Below, piece after piece: positions 31,913 through 40,888 of a DNA stretch of 64,000 nucleotides. This stretch comes from Thermobifida alba (lineage in GTDB: Bacteria; Actinomycetota; Actinomycetes; Streptosporangiales; Streptosporangiaceae). The notes below the pieces were generated by a model that was not told the origin of the DNA, did not search any database, and was given only the letters and a program-made list of their open reading frames with translations. Position 1 is the stretch's first letter, and each line of letters opens with the position of its first letter. The stretch covers positions 620,001 through 684,000 of the forward strand of contig NZ_CP051627.1 of NCBI RefSeq assembly GCF_023208015.1. The letters are read 5' to 3'. Position numbers and translations under genes: made by a program.

Positions 31913-31962
31913 GGAACGCCGGGCGCCCCGGCTCCGCAGGGGAGGGGAGTCCGGGGCGTTCC
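31913..31962 (+). terminator. Candidate terminator hairpin after the phosphatase gene
   Basis: GGAACGCC (31913-31920) pairs with GGCGTTCC (31955-31962), with further internal CCCCGG/CCGGGG pairing in the 34-base loop. It lies 15 bases after the stop codon. Confidence 0.45.
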
Positions 31963-32050
31963 CGTCCCGGGGCGCGGGGGAGCGGTACCGCCTCGGCGAC
32001 GGCCCCTGTCCGTCACACCGCACTGCGCACGGCGTGGTTCAGAAATTCTT

Positions 32051-32204
32051 CGAAAGTTTCGGAGGTCCCGGTGCGGTGTGGATGACCTGTGAAAGGGCGG
32101 GGGAGAGGTGGGATGGGGTGCGAGGTCTGATGTCCTCGGAAGGGCTCTCGAGGTGAGAATTTTTCCGAAAGGTTCCGGAAACTATTGACAACTCCTCAGA
32201 GTTG
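32051..32204 (+). promoter_or_regulatory. Regulatory region of the xylanase gene
   Basis: CGAAA-G-TTTCG at 32051-32061 is a perfect inverted repeat. A degenerate copy (CGAAAGGTTCCG) is at 32166-32177. CAACTC-CTCA-GAGTTG at 32189-32204 overlaps TTGACA (32185-32190), a likely -35 hexamer. CGAAA-type boxes are, from memory, known upstream of Streptomyces xylanase genes, so these may be repressor sites. No 14-bp CelR-type TGGGAGCGCTCCCA was found. The leader from 32205 to 32398 holds no gene. Confidence 0.5.
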
Positions 32205-32415
32205 GGCGAACACTGTCGGTGTCGACAGATCTTGCCCACTGTCGATCCAGGCCAGCCGCCGCGTCCTGGCCCCGGTCGTCGACCTCGTGCAGTCGGCCGA
32301 TCCCGCCGCGTCGCACGACGCCGACGTGCGGCCGCCACCCCCGGTCGCCGACAGCCCCGCCGGGCCGTGCCGCGCTGCCTGGTCCCTCCATCCCTCACAA
32401 GGAGGAAAGACTCAC

Positions 32416-33411
32416 ATGATCGACGCCCCCGCCCGCCCGAGAAGCCGCAGACGCGGCCGCACCGGGCGACTCATCGGCCGAGCCTTCGCCGCGGCGCTGG
32501 TCGCGGCGGTGACGATGCTGCCCGGTACCGCCAACGCGGCCGTGACCTCCAACCAGACCGGCAACCACGGCGGCTACTTCTACTCCTTCTGGACGGACGC
32601 CCCCGGAACGGTCTCCATGGAGCTGGGCTCCGGCGGCAACTACAGCACCTCGTGGCGGAACACCGGAAACTTCGTCGCCGGCAAGGGATGGAGCACCGGT
32701 GGACGCAGGACGGTGAGCTACTCGGCCAGCTTCAACCCGTCCGGCAACGCCTACCTGACCCTCTACGGCTGGACCCGGAACCCGCTCGTGGAGTACTACA
32801 TCGTCGAGAGCTGGGGCACCTACCGGCCCACCGGAACCTACATGGGCACGGTGACCACCGACGGTGGAACGTACGACATCTACAAGACGACGCGGTACAA
32901 CGCCCCCTCCATCGAGGGCACCCGGACCTTCGACCAGTACTGGAGCGTCCGGCAGCAGAAGCGGACGAGCGGAACCATCACCGCCGGCAACCACTTCGAC
33001 GCCTGGGCCCGCCACGGTATGCACCTGGGCAGCCACGACTACATGATCATGGCGACCGAGGGCTACCAGAGCAGCGGAAGCTCCAACGTGACCCTGGGCT
33101 CCTCCAACGGCGGCGACCCCGGCAACCCGGGCAACCCGGGTGGGGGCGGCTGCACCGCGACGCTGTCCGCGGGACAGCAGTGGGGCGACCGCTACAACCT
33201 CAACGTCTCGGTCAGCGGCTCCAACAACTGGACCGTGACGGTGAACGTGCCCGCCCCGGCGAAGGTCATGGCCACGTGGAACATCACCGCCAACTACCCC
33301 GACGCCCAGACGCTGGTGGCCCGCCCCAACGGCAACGGCAACAACTGGGGCATGACGATCCAGCACAACGGCAACTGGACCTGGCCGTCGGTCTCCTGCA
33401 GCGCGAACTGA
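32416..33411 (+). CDS. Secreted endo-1,4-beta-xylanase, GH11 with C-terminal CBM2
   Basis: The enzyme cleaves xylan outside the cell. Its 331 residues comprise a signal peptide with an Arg-rich start and cleavage after Ala41 (PGTANA), and a GH11 beta-jelly-roll domain with nucleophile Glu126 ([10 protein letters not shown]) and acid/base Glu215 ([10 protein letters not shown]). A Gly-Pro-Asn linker (GNPGNPGGG) follows, then a family 2 carbohydrate-binding module closed by Cys246 and Cys328. From memory the catalytic domain is nearly the same as T. fusca xylanase A. AAGGAGGA at 32399-32406 is an ideal ribosome site. A strong terminator follows. Confidence 0.97.
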   Translation: MIDAPARPRSRRRGRTGRLIGRAFAAALVAAVTMLPGTANAAVTSNQTGNHGGYFYSFWTDAPGTVSMELGSGGNYSTSWRNTGNFVAGKGWSTGGRRTVSYSASFNPSGNAYLTLYGWTRNPLVEYYIVESWGTYRPTGTYMGTVTTDGGTYDIYKTTRYNAPSIEGTRTFDQYWSVRQQKRTSGTITAGNHFDAWARHGMHLGSHDYMIMATEGYQSSGSSNVTLGSSNGGDPGNPGNPGGGGCTATLSAGQQWGDRYNLNVSVSGSNNWTVTVNVPAPAKVMATWNITANYPDAQTLVARPNGNGNNWGMTIQHNGNWTWPSVSCSAN

Positions 33412-33438
33412 CCCTCTGAGGGCCCAGACACCGCGCAC

Positions 33439-33469
33439 GTGGCGCGGCGGCGGTGAGCCGCCGCGCCAC
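33439..33469 (+). terminator. Perfect 13-bp hairpin terminating the xylanase transcript
   Basis: Arms at 33439-33451 and 33457-33469 are exact complements with a 5-base loop, starting 27 bases after the xylanase stop. Confidence 0.75.
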
Positions 33470-33630
33470 TCCGCTGTCCGGCCGGACAGCGGCCGCCGGG
33501 CCGACGGCGTCACCGCCAGCCCTGGTCTCCCTAAAAACCCGCTGACCGCTGAGTGTCCCTCCTCCACCCGCTCTCCCGCGGAACCTACGCTGCAAGTCCG
33601 TCATCTCCGGAAACGCGTGGAGGAGTGGAA

Positions 33631-34221
33631 ATGCCGAAGACGATGATCCCCGGCTACACCTACGGCAGCGACACCCTGCCCCGGTCGCCGATCGGGCTGG
33701 AGGAGCTGGACCGGCTCAAGGCCACCGTGATGTTCACCAGCGCCGACGAGGAGGCGCTGCGCATGGCCGGAGACGTCCTCGAAGACCAGGTCGGGCAGGT
33801 GCTCGACGTGTGGTACGGCTTCGTGGCCGACCACCCCCACCTGCTGGCCTACTTCTCCACCCCCGACGGCAAGCCGGTCCAGGAGTACCTGGACCGGGTG
33901 CGGTCGCGGTTCGGCCAGTGGATCCTCGACACCTGCCGCCGCCCCTACGACCAGTCCTGGCTGGACTACCAGGAAGAGATCGCCCTGCGCCACACCCACG
34001 AGAAGAAGAACACCGCCGACGGCGCCGGAGCGGTGGACAACATCCCGCTGCGCTACGTCATCGCCTTCATCTACCCGATCACCGCCACCGTGCGGCCCTT
34101 CCTGGCCGCCAAGGGCCACAGCGCCGAGCAGGTGGAGGCCATGCACCAGGCGTGGTTCAAGGCGGTGGCCCTGCAGGCGGCACTGTGGGCGCACCCGTAC
34201 GTCCGCGACGGCGACTGGTGA
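33631..34221 (+). CDS. Protoglobin-domain heme protein
   Basis: The 196-residue single-domain protein matches protoglobins, which bind heme and small gases such as O2, CO or NO. The N-terminal extension MIPGYTYGSDTLPRSPIGLE is typical of the family, and the proximal-His region reads EEIALRHTHEKKN. No sensor output domain is attached. GTGGAGGAG at 33617-33625 fixes the ATG at 33631. It lies alone between the xylanase terminator and the left end of the mobile island. Its role, oxygen sensing or storage or reactions with nitric oxide, is an inference from the family. Confidence 0.87.
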   Translation: MPKTMIPGYTYGSDTLPRSPIGLEELDRLKATVMFTSADEEALRMAGDVLEDQVGQVLDVWYGFVADHPHLLAYFSTPDGKPVQEYLDRVRSRFGQWILDTCRRPYDQSWLDYQEEIALRHTHEKKNTADGAGAVDNIPLRYVIAFIYPITATVRPFLAAKGHSAEQVEAMHQAWFKAVALQAALWAHPYVRDGDW

Positions 34222-34409
34222 CCGCGGTCGACGCCGGTCCCCGCCCGGGCCGTCCCAGGGCGCGCCGGCCGTTCCCGACGCTTCAACGGGGGGACGGCGA
34301 CCGGCAGCGGAGCGGGTGCCCACGGGACCTGACCGGGGTGGCGCCGCCGGTGTCCATATGCACTGGAGGTGCACCGCAGCCGGGACCGATCTTCCCCAGG
34401 AAACGACCA

Positions 34410-34437
34410 ACGGGCGTTCACCTGGGTGAACGCCCGT
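34410..34437. terminator. Displaced terminator of the ancestral tRNA-Pro gene
   Basis: Arms at 34410-34422 and 34425-34437 pair perfectly over 13 bases around a 2-base turn. It sits directly beside the tRNA fragment at 34443, where the terminator of a minus-strand tRNA would be expected. It can also end protoglobin transcription. Confidence 0.65.
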
Positions 34438-34442
34438 CTCCT

Positions 34443-34485
34443 GTCGGGACGGCGGGATTTGGACCCACGACCCCTTGACCCCCAG
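34443..34485 (-). repeat. Left attachment repeat (3' tRNA-Pro fragment)
   Basis: Identical to 47172-47214 except for one G/A difference in the T-loop. It covers the tRNA from the anticodon loop to the 3' end and is not part of a complete tRNA. It marks the far end of the island. Confidence 0.85.
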
Positions 34486-34661
34486 GCGTTCAGACGGCTT
34501 CCGTGAGACCGATTTCCGCGTGATTCTGGGCCTAAGATCATGCAGAGCACGTCACGACATGCACGGTTCCCATGATTCTGGTCCCCCTCACCATCGTCTG
34601 CGCTGGCATCCTTTCGGGCTTCGTGCTCCTGGACTCGGACGTAGCCGAGTAGCACGAGGCT

Positions 34662-35633
34662 CATTGAGGTTTTCTCAACGGATCAGTGGAGCGGGGGCGA
34701 GGCGGTGAGGGCGCCCTCTGACTCTAGGCAGCCGTGAAGTCCCTGGTAGGACGGTTCTCGGCACAAGACTGCGTCTACTGAAGCAGAGGCTTCCGTTGGT
34801 TCCCTATTCTGCCATGCTCGATGTTCCCCGCCCTGTGGTCACCTACTTGGCTCGCCTGCTGGCCGCCTACCGCCGCACCATCAGCACCCCACGCCGCTCG
34901 CGTGCACTTACCCCGTTCCGTCAAGCGGTGATGGTCCTGCGCTGGTTCCGTGACGGCAGCCGTGCCGATGCCCTGGCCCGCGACCATGCCGTCAGCCTGG
35001 CCACCGCCTATCGTTACGTACACGAAGGCATCGACGTACTCGCCGCCCAAGCCCCTGAGTTGCAGCAGGTGCTGTGCGAACTGCGTGACCGGGACGAGTC
35101 TCTGGCCATCCTCGAAGGCAAGGTCTTCGCTACTACCCGGTGCGCCCAGCCAGGTGAGCGCGGTACCGATGTGTGGTACTCGGCGCACAAGCACCACCAC
35201 GGCCCCAACATCCAGTTCTTTGCCGATGCCGCAGGCAGCCCGCTGTGCGTCTTCGATGCCGAACCCGGATCGGTCTCGGAGCTGGGTGCCGCGCATCCAC
35301 GCCCTGCCGCTGCTGCGCCACGCCGCGGCCCGCGAGGGCCTGATGGTGCTGGCTGATGGCGGCTACGACGGCGCCGGTGTCGGCATCCACACCCCGGTCC
35401 GCGCCTCTCGAAGGGTGTCGTATGCGCGCATGCACATCGACAACCTGGCCTACAACCGGCTGCTGCGCGGCCTGCGCGCGGTGGGCGAACGCGCCATGGC
35501 CGTACCGGTCGGACGGTGCACAACTCTGCGCCGCATCAGCCTCAGCCCCTCCGCTGTTGGCCGTATCGTCCAGGCTGCCCTGGTCCTCCACCGCTACGAA
35601 CACTCGATCCGTTGAGAAAAGAAAACCTCAATG
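34662..35633 (+). mobile_element. IS5-family insertion sequence (defective)
   Basis: Inverted ends CATTGAGGTTTTC (from 34662) and GAAAACCTCAATG (to 35633) continue inward to TCAACGGATC/GATCCGTTGA, with a 4-base TTTT difference between the two ends. They enclose a single broken transposase. The flanking CT on both sides may be a 2-base target duplication. Its right end cuts into a relaxase gene fragment. Confidence 0.75.
34796..35615 (+). pseudogene. IS5-family DDE transposase, frameshifted
   Basis: The N-terminal part, from 34796 to about 35285, has the HTH region (SRADALARDHAVSLATAYRY) and the DDE-domain start (GTDVWYSAHKHHHGPNIQFF). The frame then shifts by one near 35285, and the C-terminal part continues to 35615 in the second frame (VLADGGYDGAGVGIHTPV, NLAYNRLLRGLRAVGERAMA). 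Catalytic Asp residues lie in both parts, so the transposase is inactive unless programmed frameshifting joins them. No obvious slippery heptamer is seen. The ORF is the only gene of the IS. Confidence 0.8.
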
Positions 35634-36332
35634 CTGGCACCAGCCGACTTGATGGGTGATCGTGCCAATGAGCAGGTCTGCCTCGCGGATCAGGCAGGCC
35701 GTTTCCTGCACGCGCAGGATCGACACAGGGCGTCGCCCCGAACGGATCTTTGAACAGTTGGCCGTACCGGCTGGTGGAGAGGCAGGCGTGTGCGGCGAGT
35801 TCGGAAAATGAACAGCGGCGTGCTTCGTCGGTGTAACGTCCCTTACGCTGCCGCCTTGTTGTTCGGTGGTGTGGATTGCCGTTGCGAGCATGTTCGTCTT
35901 GCCCGCGCCTGTCGCGTCCTCCACGATTAGCAGCGGATCATGCGAGGCGACCGCTGCGGAGGTGTCGAACTGACCTACGTCGAGGCGCTGCCCGAGCACG
36001 GCCGCGTGTTCGCGCATGTCGGGGTGCTCCGGCTCCCGTTCGGGGATATGGGCGGTGATGAGTGCGCGCAGTTCTGTCTCGACCTGCACTACCCGCAAGT
36101 TCGTCAGGTTCGCGACATGCTCCGGCGCAGGCGAAGTCGGGCGGGGAATCGAGAAACAGTCCTCAAGCGCCAAGGTGTTTGCCACTGCGATCTGTTCGCG
36201 CAACTCCTGAGGGGCGCCGCGGACGCCTGCCTCAGTGCTGATGCGGGTGGCGGGTTCTTGGACGGTGCGAGTCCACGCCGACTCACCAGCAGCGCACCGA
36301 TCCAACGCCTTTGATGCGATCCGCTGCACCAA
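35628..36332 (-). pseudogene. Fragment of a MobF-type conjugative relaxase/helicase
   Basis: The minus-strand frame of 234 codons contains a Walker A motif in a RecD/TraI-like setting (LLIVEDATGAGKTNMLATAI), followed by VTPTKHAAV. Upstream lies a helical stretch resembling the linker between relaxase and helicase domains. Such proteins nick and unwind transferred DNA. The N-terminal relaxase domain with its Tyr and three-His motif is missing, and the C-terminus is cut by the IS end at 35633. It is therefore a remnant and shows that the island once encoded conjugation functions. Confidence 0.5.
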
Positions 36333-36519
36333 GAGTCATCCGTCGATGCCGGCGCACGCGCTGGCCTGCACGTCAGTAGTTCGGGGTCGTAGCCGGCTCG
36401 CACAACTCTGTGACCGATGCGGATTTTCTCCCGCAAGGTCGCCGATTTCTTCGCGGGCCGCTGATACGTCCTGAGCCGGAGGACGACTACCGGCCCATCG
36501 TCTCACCCTGAAGACGACG

Positions 36520-37110
36520 ATGAAGATGGCTGTACTCGGAGCCGCGGGCATAGTCGGTCGCGAGGCCGTGACCGAGGCGCTGGCGTGAGGGAACCAGATC
36601 ACCGCGGTCTCGCGACCACGGCATCCACGACCGGCCCGAGGTTCGACGCATCGACGTCGGAGTAGACGACGTCGGCCCCACACTGACCGGTGCCGACGCC
36701 GCGGTTTTGGGGCTCCGCCCCGCCGCTGGGCAGGAGGATCAGCTCACCGGGCTCACCATGGCAGTGCTGGAAGCCGCCGTGGCGACGGGCACCTGGGTGC
36801 TCGTCGTCGGCGGCTCAGGCCCTTTCACCTCGCCCTGCAATGACCGACGGCGCGTAGTCGACGAGAGCAGCCTCGTCCCCGACTAATGGCAACCGATCGC
36901 CCGTGTCAACATCGCCCAGTTGGGTGTCTGCGGTGACCATCGCGCCCGGGGCTGGACCTATTTGAGCCCACCGGCTGTCCTCGAGTCCGTCGACCGCAGC
37001 GGGCGGTACTGGTGCGGTTCCACCGTGCTGCTCACCGACGATCGTGGCCAGTCCTGCCTCTCCGCCGCAGACTGTCGTTGACGAGATTGAGAACCCGTCG
37101 GCTGAGCGCC
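36520..37110 (+). pseudogene. Broken NAD(P)H-binding (NmrA-like) protein
   Basis: The frame starts with a Rossmann motif (MKMAVLGAAGIVGREAVTEA) and meets a TGA stop at 36586-36588. Coding sense resumes in another frame (DVGPTLTGADAAVLGLRPA, VLEAAVATGTWVLVVGGSGP, ARGWTYLSPPAVLE) with a further stop near 36884, and shifts again near 37075 (VVDEIENPSAERPQRS). Joined together these give one NAD(P)-dependent epimerase-like protein of about 200 residues. At least two stops and two frameshifts make it a clear pseudogene. Confidence 0.75.
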
Positions 37111-37171
37111 CTCAACGGTCGTATCGACCTGAGGTCCTGGGCTGTCGGTATCGATCCCTGGCACCGCGTGG

Positions 37172-37666
37172 TCACTCGGCGTCCGGGCACACCAGGAACA
37201 CGGGAAAGTCCCCAGCGATCCGGGCGAACGACTCCAGTGGCTCGCTCCGGTCGACCCCCAGATGCGGACGGGCTCCGGGAGCCACATCGAGATAGCTCTG
37301 CAGGATCGGTGCTCGCTCGTCGACCGGTACCTCGCGCAAGCGAACCTGCCGGCGCTGCCGATGGCGCACGAGGACTGCCCGTCCGTGCGCCGCTCGGACA
37401 TTGCGCACCCAGTCGGCCGTCTCACCGAGCATCGACACCAGGTAGTCGTCGCCGCTGACCTCGGCCACCGCCACAGCGACGGCGATCGTCCGCCCGGTAC
37501 GACGCCCGGCAACGATCAACGTTGCGCTGGCACGGTCCGTCAGCACTCCTCGTGCATGGTGGCGAGCCGCGACTCGGTTCAGTGCGCGGGCGATCGATGA
37601 CGGGCGTCCACCTGGATACAGGCGGCGCGCGATCGCATGGTGGACCGTTCTCAGGATACGGTTCAT
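37172..37666 (-). CDS. Nitroreductase/quinone reductase family (F420-type split-barrel) protein
   Basis: The 164-residue protein resembles deazaflavin-dependent nitroreductases: LIVAGRRTGRTIAVAVAVAE, then DDYLVSMLGETADWVRNVRA, and RHRQRRQVRLREVPV. Members use F420H2 or related flavins to reduce quinones or nitro compounds. The ATG at 37666 overlaps the stop of the upstream membrane-protein gene by 4 bases (ATGA), and that gene in turn overlaps the MFS gene. The three form one coupled cargo operon. Codon use is less GC-biased than in the core genes. Confidence 0.72.
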   Translation of the reverse strand: MNRILRTVHHAIARRLYPGGRPSSIARALNRVAARHHARGVLTDRASATLIVAGRRTGRTIAVAVAVAEVSGDDYLVSMLGETADWVRNVRAAHGRAVLVRHRQRRQVRLREVPVDERAPILQSYLDVAPGARPHLGVDRSEPLESFARIAGDFPVFLVCPDAE

Positions 37667-38112
37667 CGAGACGGCGACGCGGCGCGGCGGATGCGCCAGG
37701 TAGAACCGGTGACCACGATGCCGACCACGCATGGTGCCAGCCACGCCCATCCCATGACGGGTACGAGCCCTACCTCGCCGGAGGTGTCCGGCGTGGTGAT
37801 CAGAACTACGGCGACGATGAGCGCCACGGCGAGCAACGCCGTCGCTGAGAACGGCGCCCATCGGTGTGGCTGACGCAGTGTCACGAGGGTCCAGATCCAG
37901 CCGATCACACCGAGGCCTGCCACGGTGGCGAGTGCCACCTGCCAGGTGTTCACGGCAGCGCCGACCTCAGCATCGGTGTAATCGGGGTATCCGTGCTGGA
38001 TGTGATCGGCCAACAGATCCGGCGTCATGAAGGGCCACAGACCCAGCGCCAGGGTGAGGACGAGACCAAGCACAGTCAGGACCCGGGTAGCTCGGAGGGC
38101 AGGCATCGTCAT
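37663..38112 (-). CDS. Small integral membrane protein of the MFS operon
   Basis: The 149-residue protein has four predicted membrane helices (ATRVLTVLGLVLTLALGLW, VALATVAGLGVIGWIWTLV, SATALLAVALIVAVVLI, GWAWLAPCVVGIVVTG) separated by short polar loops. The family is not recognised. The start overlaps the MFS stop by 4 bases and the stop overlaps the nitroreductase start by 4 bases. It is therefore translated together with both and probably serves the same detoxification or export function. Confidence 0.7.
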   Translation of the reverse strand: MTMPALRATRVLTVLGLVLTLALGLWPFMTPDLLADHIQHGYPDYTDAEVGAAVNTWQVALATVAGLGVIGWIWTLVTLRQPHRWAPFSATALLAVALIVAVVLITTPDTSGEVGLVPVMGWAWLAPCVVGIVVTGSTWRIRRAASPSR

Positions 38113-39518
38113 GAGAGAACGCTCCTTTCGGGAGTGGAGGTTGATGATCGTGGTACGACGGTGGCGGTGAACACGGCAGCGATGAGGAGAAGGCCGGCGG
38201 CCAGAGCGAGTCCGAGGGAGTATCCGCTGGCCAGTGCCGAGGCCGAGGTGGAACCGTTGATCCGTGCCAGCGAGGCGGTTCCGAGGACGGCGAGCCCTAA
38301 CGAGGCGCCGATCTGCCTCGAGGCATTCAGCAACGCTGAGGCAGCACCGCTCTGGCTGGCAGGGACGCCGATCGTGGCTGTCGAGACCACGGGTCCCAGA
38401 CACAGACCGAAACCGACGCTAGCCACTAGGGAGGGCCCCAGGACATCAGCGGCGAACGTGCCGTTGGCGTCGATCAAGGAGAACCAGGCAAACCCGGCAG
38501 CAGACACGATGGCGCCACCGATCAGCAGTGTGCGCGCCGGGAGCCGGTACCCGAGCTTGATGGCGAGGACCGAACCTGCCACCACGCCGAGGGCGAACGG
38601 GAGAAACTCCACTCCTGCCCGTGCTGCCCCGTGCCCGAGGACCTCCTGGAGGTAGAGGGTCATGAAGTAGAAGGCTGAGGCCATCGCACCGCCGATCATC
38701 AGGTTGGCCAGGTTCGCCCCGGCCACCGATCGGTTCGTCAGGACCTCCAGGCGCACGATCGGCTCTCGGCTGGTGGTCTGCTCCACCCGCACGAACAGCA
38801 CCAGGAGCACCACAGCGGCACCGAGGCACCCCAGGGTGGCCAGTGAGGCCCAGCCGACCACCTCCGTACGCACCACGGCGAACACGGTCAGGGCCATCCC
38901 TGCCGTGACCAGCACGGCGCCGAGCACGTCCGCGCGACCACCCGAGTGCGTGCCGTCATCCTCCATGCCCTTCCAGGCCAAAAGCATGGTGAGCAGGGCC
39001 ATCGGCACATTGACCCACATCACCCACTGCCACCCCGCGTACTCGGTCAGCAGTCCGCCGACGAGAACACCCGCAGCACCACCAGCGGCGTTGGTGGCGC
39101 TCCACACTCCGAAAGCACGGACTCGCGCCTTCCCGCTCGGGAATGTCGAGGTGAGCAGCGCCAGCGCCGCTGGTGCGAGCATGGCGGCGCCGATGCCTTG
39201 GGCAGCGCGGGCCGCCACGAGGTGCGCTGGTGTGGCCGCGAACCCGCCGAGCAGCGAGGCGGCCGCGAAGAGGGTCAGTCCGATCAGAAGCAACCGGCGT
39301 CGGCCGTACCGGTCAGCCAGTCGACCGCCGAGCAGCAGGAGTCCACCGAAGGCCAACGCATACGCGTGGATCACCCAGGACAGTGCGGCCGGGCCAAACT
39401 GCAGGGCCGCCTGGATTCTCGGCAGCCCGACATTCATCACTGACAGGTCCAGCGACACCAGGAACTGTGCTAGAGCCACGGTGGTGAGGATCGCTGCCGT
39501 AGATGATTTATGGAACAT
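38109..39518 (-). CDS. MFS drug-resistance transporter, DHA2 (14-TM) type
   Basis: The 469-residue membrane protein has the DHA2 pattern: FLVSLDLSVMNVGLPRIQAAL in the first helix, motif A GGRLADRYGRRR, motif C-like region LLTEYAGWQWVMWVNVP, and about 14 hydrophobic segments. It would export toxic organic compounds by proton antiport. It heads a three-gene operon and is divergent from a TetR gene only 50 bases away, which presumably represses it. The lower G+C content points to acquisition with the island. Confidence 0.88.
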   Translation of the reverse strand: MFHKSSTAAILTTVALAQFLVSLDLSVMNVGLPRIQAALQFGPAALSWVIHAYALAFGGLLLLGGRLADRYGRRRLLLIGLTLFAAASLLGGFAATPAHLVAARAAQGIGAAMLAPAALALLTSTFPSGKARVRAFGVWSATNAAGGAAGVLVGGLLTEYAGWQWVMWVNVPMALLTMLLAWKGMEDDGTHSGGRADVLGAVLVTAGMALTVFAVVRTEVVGWASLATLGCLGAAVVLLVLFVRVEQTTSREPIVRLEVLTNRSVAGANLANLMIGGAMASAFYFMTLYLQEVLGHGAARAGVEFLPFALGVVAGSVLAIKLGYRLPARTLLIGGAIVSAAGFAWFSLIDANGTFAADVLGPSLVASVGFGLCLGPVVSTATIGVPASQSGAASALLNASRQIGASLGLAVLGTASLARINGSTSASALASGYSLGLALAAGLLLIAAVFTATVVPRSSTSTPERSVLS

Positions 39519-39568
39519 GTTCCTAAAGTAGCACAGCGGTGTCGAGACAGGCGAAGTAGAATGAACTT

Positions 39569-40279
39569 ATGGTCTCGTCGCGCACCAGCAGTGGTAGGAC
39601 CGGTCGGCCACCGGTGACCTCCCGCGGGCAGATCCTCGCCGCTGCGCGTCGGCTCATCGAAGCCGACGGATGGCAGCGTCTGACCATGCGCCGGCTCGCT
39701 GCAGAGCTCGGAATCGGAGCCACGACCCTCTATCACCATGTGCGCGACCGAGAGGAACTGCTGGTGCTTCTGGTCGGGCAGGCGATCGAGCAGATCGAGC
39801 GGCCTGACCTACCCGCCGACCCTCGGGCCAGGATCGTGACGGTGATGCACCGTTCCCGCGACGTGTTGGCATCGATGCCCTGGGCTGCAGAGGTGCTGAC
39901 CGTGGACGGCTTCATGGGACGCCTCGGGGACAACTCGATCTGGATGGTCGAAGTGGTCCTCAACGCGGCGATCGAGGCAGGCTGCAGCAAGGAGCGCGCC
40001 GTCGAGGTGTTTCGGCACTTGTGGTTCTACACGGTCGGAGAGATCCTCGTGCGGGCGCGGTCTGCCGTTGCGCCGATCGACCGGACCAAGCTGCTCCGGG
40101 AGGGGGAAACCCGCTTCACCAGCCGCGATGCCCAAGCGCTACCGACCATCGCAGCCATCGGCGATGCCTGGCCTGAGATCGCCCGGCGTGACACGTATGC
40201 CGAGGGAATCTCAGCGTTCCTCGACGGGCTGCTAGGCAGCAGCGCTTCCGCTCCGACCTCATCCACCCCATCGCAGTGA
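39569..40279 (+). CDS. TetR-family repressor of the MFS operon
   Basis: The 236-residue regulator has an N-terminal helix-turn-helix (LTMRRLAAELGIGATTLYHH). Its larger C-terminal helical domain resembles that of tetracycline-repressor-type TetR proteins. Its GTG/ATG region lies 50 bases from the divergent MFS gene, the classical repressor/exporter arrangement. No long palindrome is obvious in the 50-base gap, only short AAGTAG repeats. Like the MFS gene it has lower G+C than the core genome. Confidence 0.85.
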   Translation: MVSSRTSSGRTGRPPVTSRGQILAAARRLIEADGWQRLTMRRLAAELGIGATTLYHHVRDREELLVLLVGQAIEQIERPDLPADPRARIVTVMHRSRDVLASMPWAAEVLTVDGFMGRLGDNSIWMVEVVLNAAIEAGCSKERAVEVFRHLWFYTVGEILVRARSAVAPIDRTKLLREGETRFTSRDAQALPTIAAIGDAWPEIARRDTYAEGISAFLDGLLGSSASAPTSSTPSQ

Positions 40280-40423
40280 CGACCGCACCGGGCGTGCCCG
40301 TTCACGCGGGCACGAATCTTAACGGTGCTGATGGGAGTAGCTGAGTGCATTCGGCAGAACAGAGGTTGAGTTGCAGACTGCCAGAGGCCGGGGAGAAGTG
40401 GGGTAGGAACTAGAGTCCGGGTC

Positions 40424-40888
40424 ATGCTCCTCCGTGCTTATAGCGAGTCAGATGCCAGGGAAACGCTCGATGTCTTTACACGGGCCGTGCAGGTCACGGC
40501 GCGTCGCGATTACTCTCAGCGCCAGGTCGATGCCTGGGCTGGCCCTGACCGAAACCTAGCGCATTGGCATGATGCGCGAGCAAGCACAAGCACGCAGGTC
40601 GCCGTGATTGACGGGCGGCTCGTGGGGTTTATCGGCGTATCGCCGAGCGGGTACATCGGCATGCTCTTCGTTGATCCATCCCATCAGAGGCAGGGGGTGG
40701 CTTCTGCGCTCTTGAGGTGGGCGAGAGAACACGCACGGATGGCCGGTGCTGGAGAACTCTCCACCCATGCCAGCATTACGGCACGGCCATTTTTTGAATC
40801 CCACGGGTTCGCGGTAGACAACGTGCGCACGCCTACCGTGCGAGGTGTCGCATTTCGGAACTATCAAATGTCGATACAACTCGACTGA
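40424..40888 (+). CDS. GNAT-family acetyltransferase
   Basis: The 154-residue enzyme is a compact GNAT protein. Its acetyl-CoA loop is DPSHQRQGVASALLRWAREH (near residues 85-104), and the C-terminal part has FFESHGFAVDN. From memory the N-terminal pattern with RDYSQRQVDAWAG is shared with YafP-like acetyltransferases. The acceptor is unknown; resistance or toxin-like roles are possible. The gene stands alone, with clearly lower G+C than its chromosomal neighbours outside the island. Confidence 0.82.
   Translation: MLLRAYSESDARETLDVFTRAVQVTARRDYSQRQVDAWAGPDRNLAHWHDARASTSTQVAVIDGRLVGFIGVSPSGYIGMLFVDPSHQRQGVASALLRWAREHARMAGAGELSTHASITARPFFESHGFAVDNVRTPTVRGVAFRNYQMSIQLD

Noticed and set aside
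32041-32415. CelR operator before the xylanase gene
   Set aside because: The 14-bp palindrome TGGGAGCGCTCCCA was looked for and not found; other repeats are present instead.
34571-34651. 26-codon hydrophobic peptide starting MILVPLTIVCAGILSGFV
   Set aside because: No ribosome site and no neighbours supporting it. It could be a small membrane peptide but chance is as likely.
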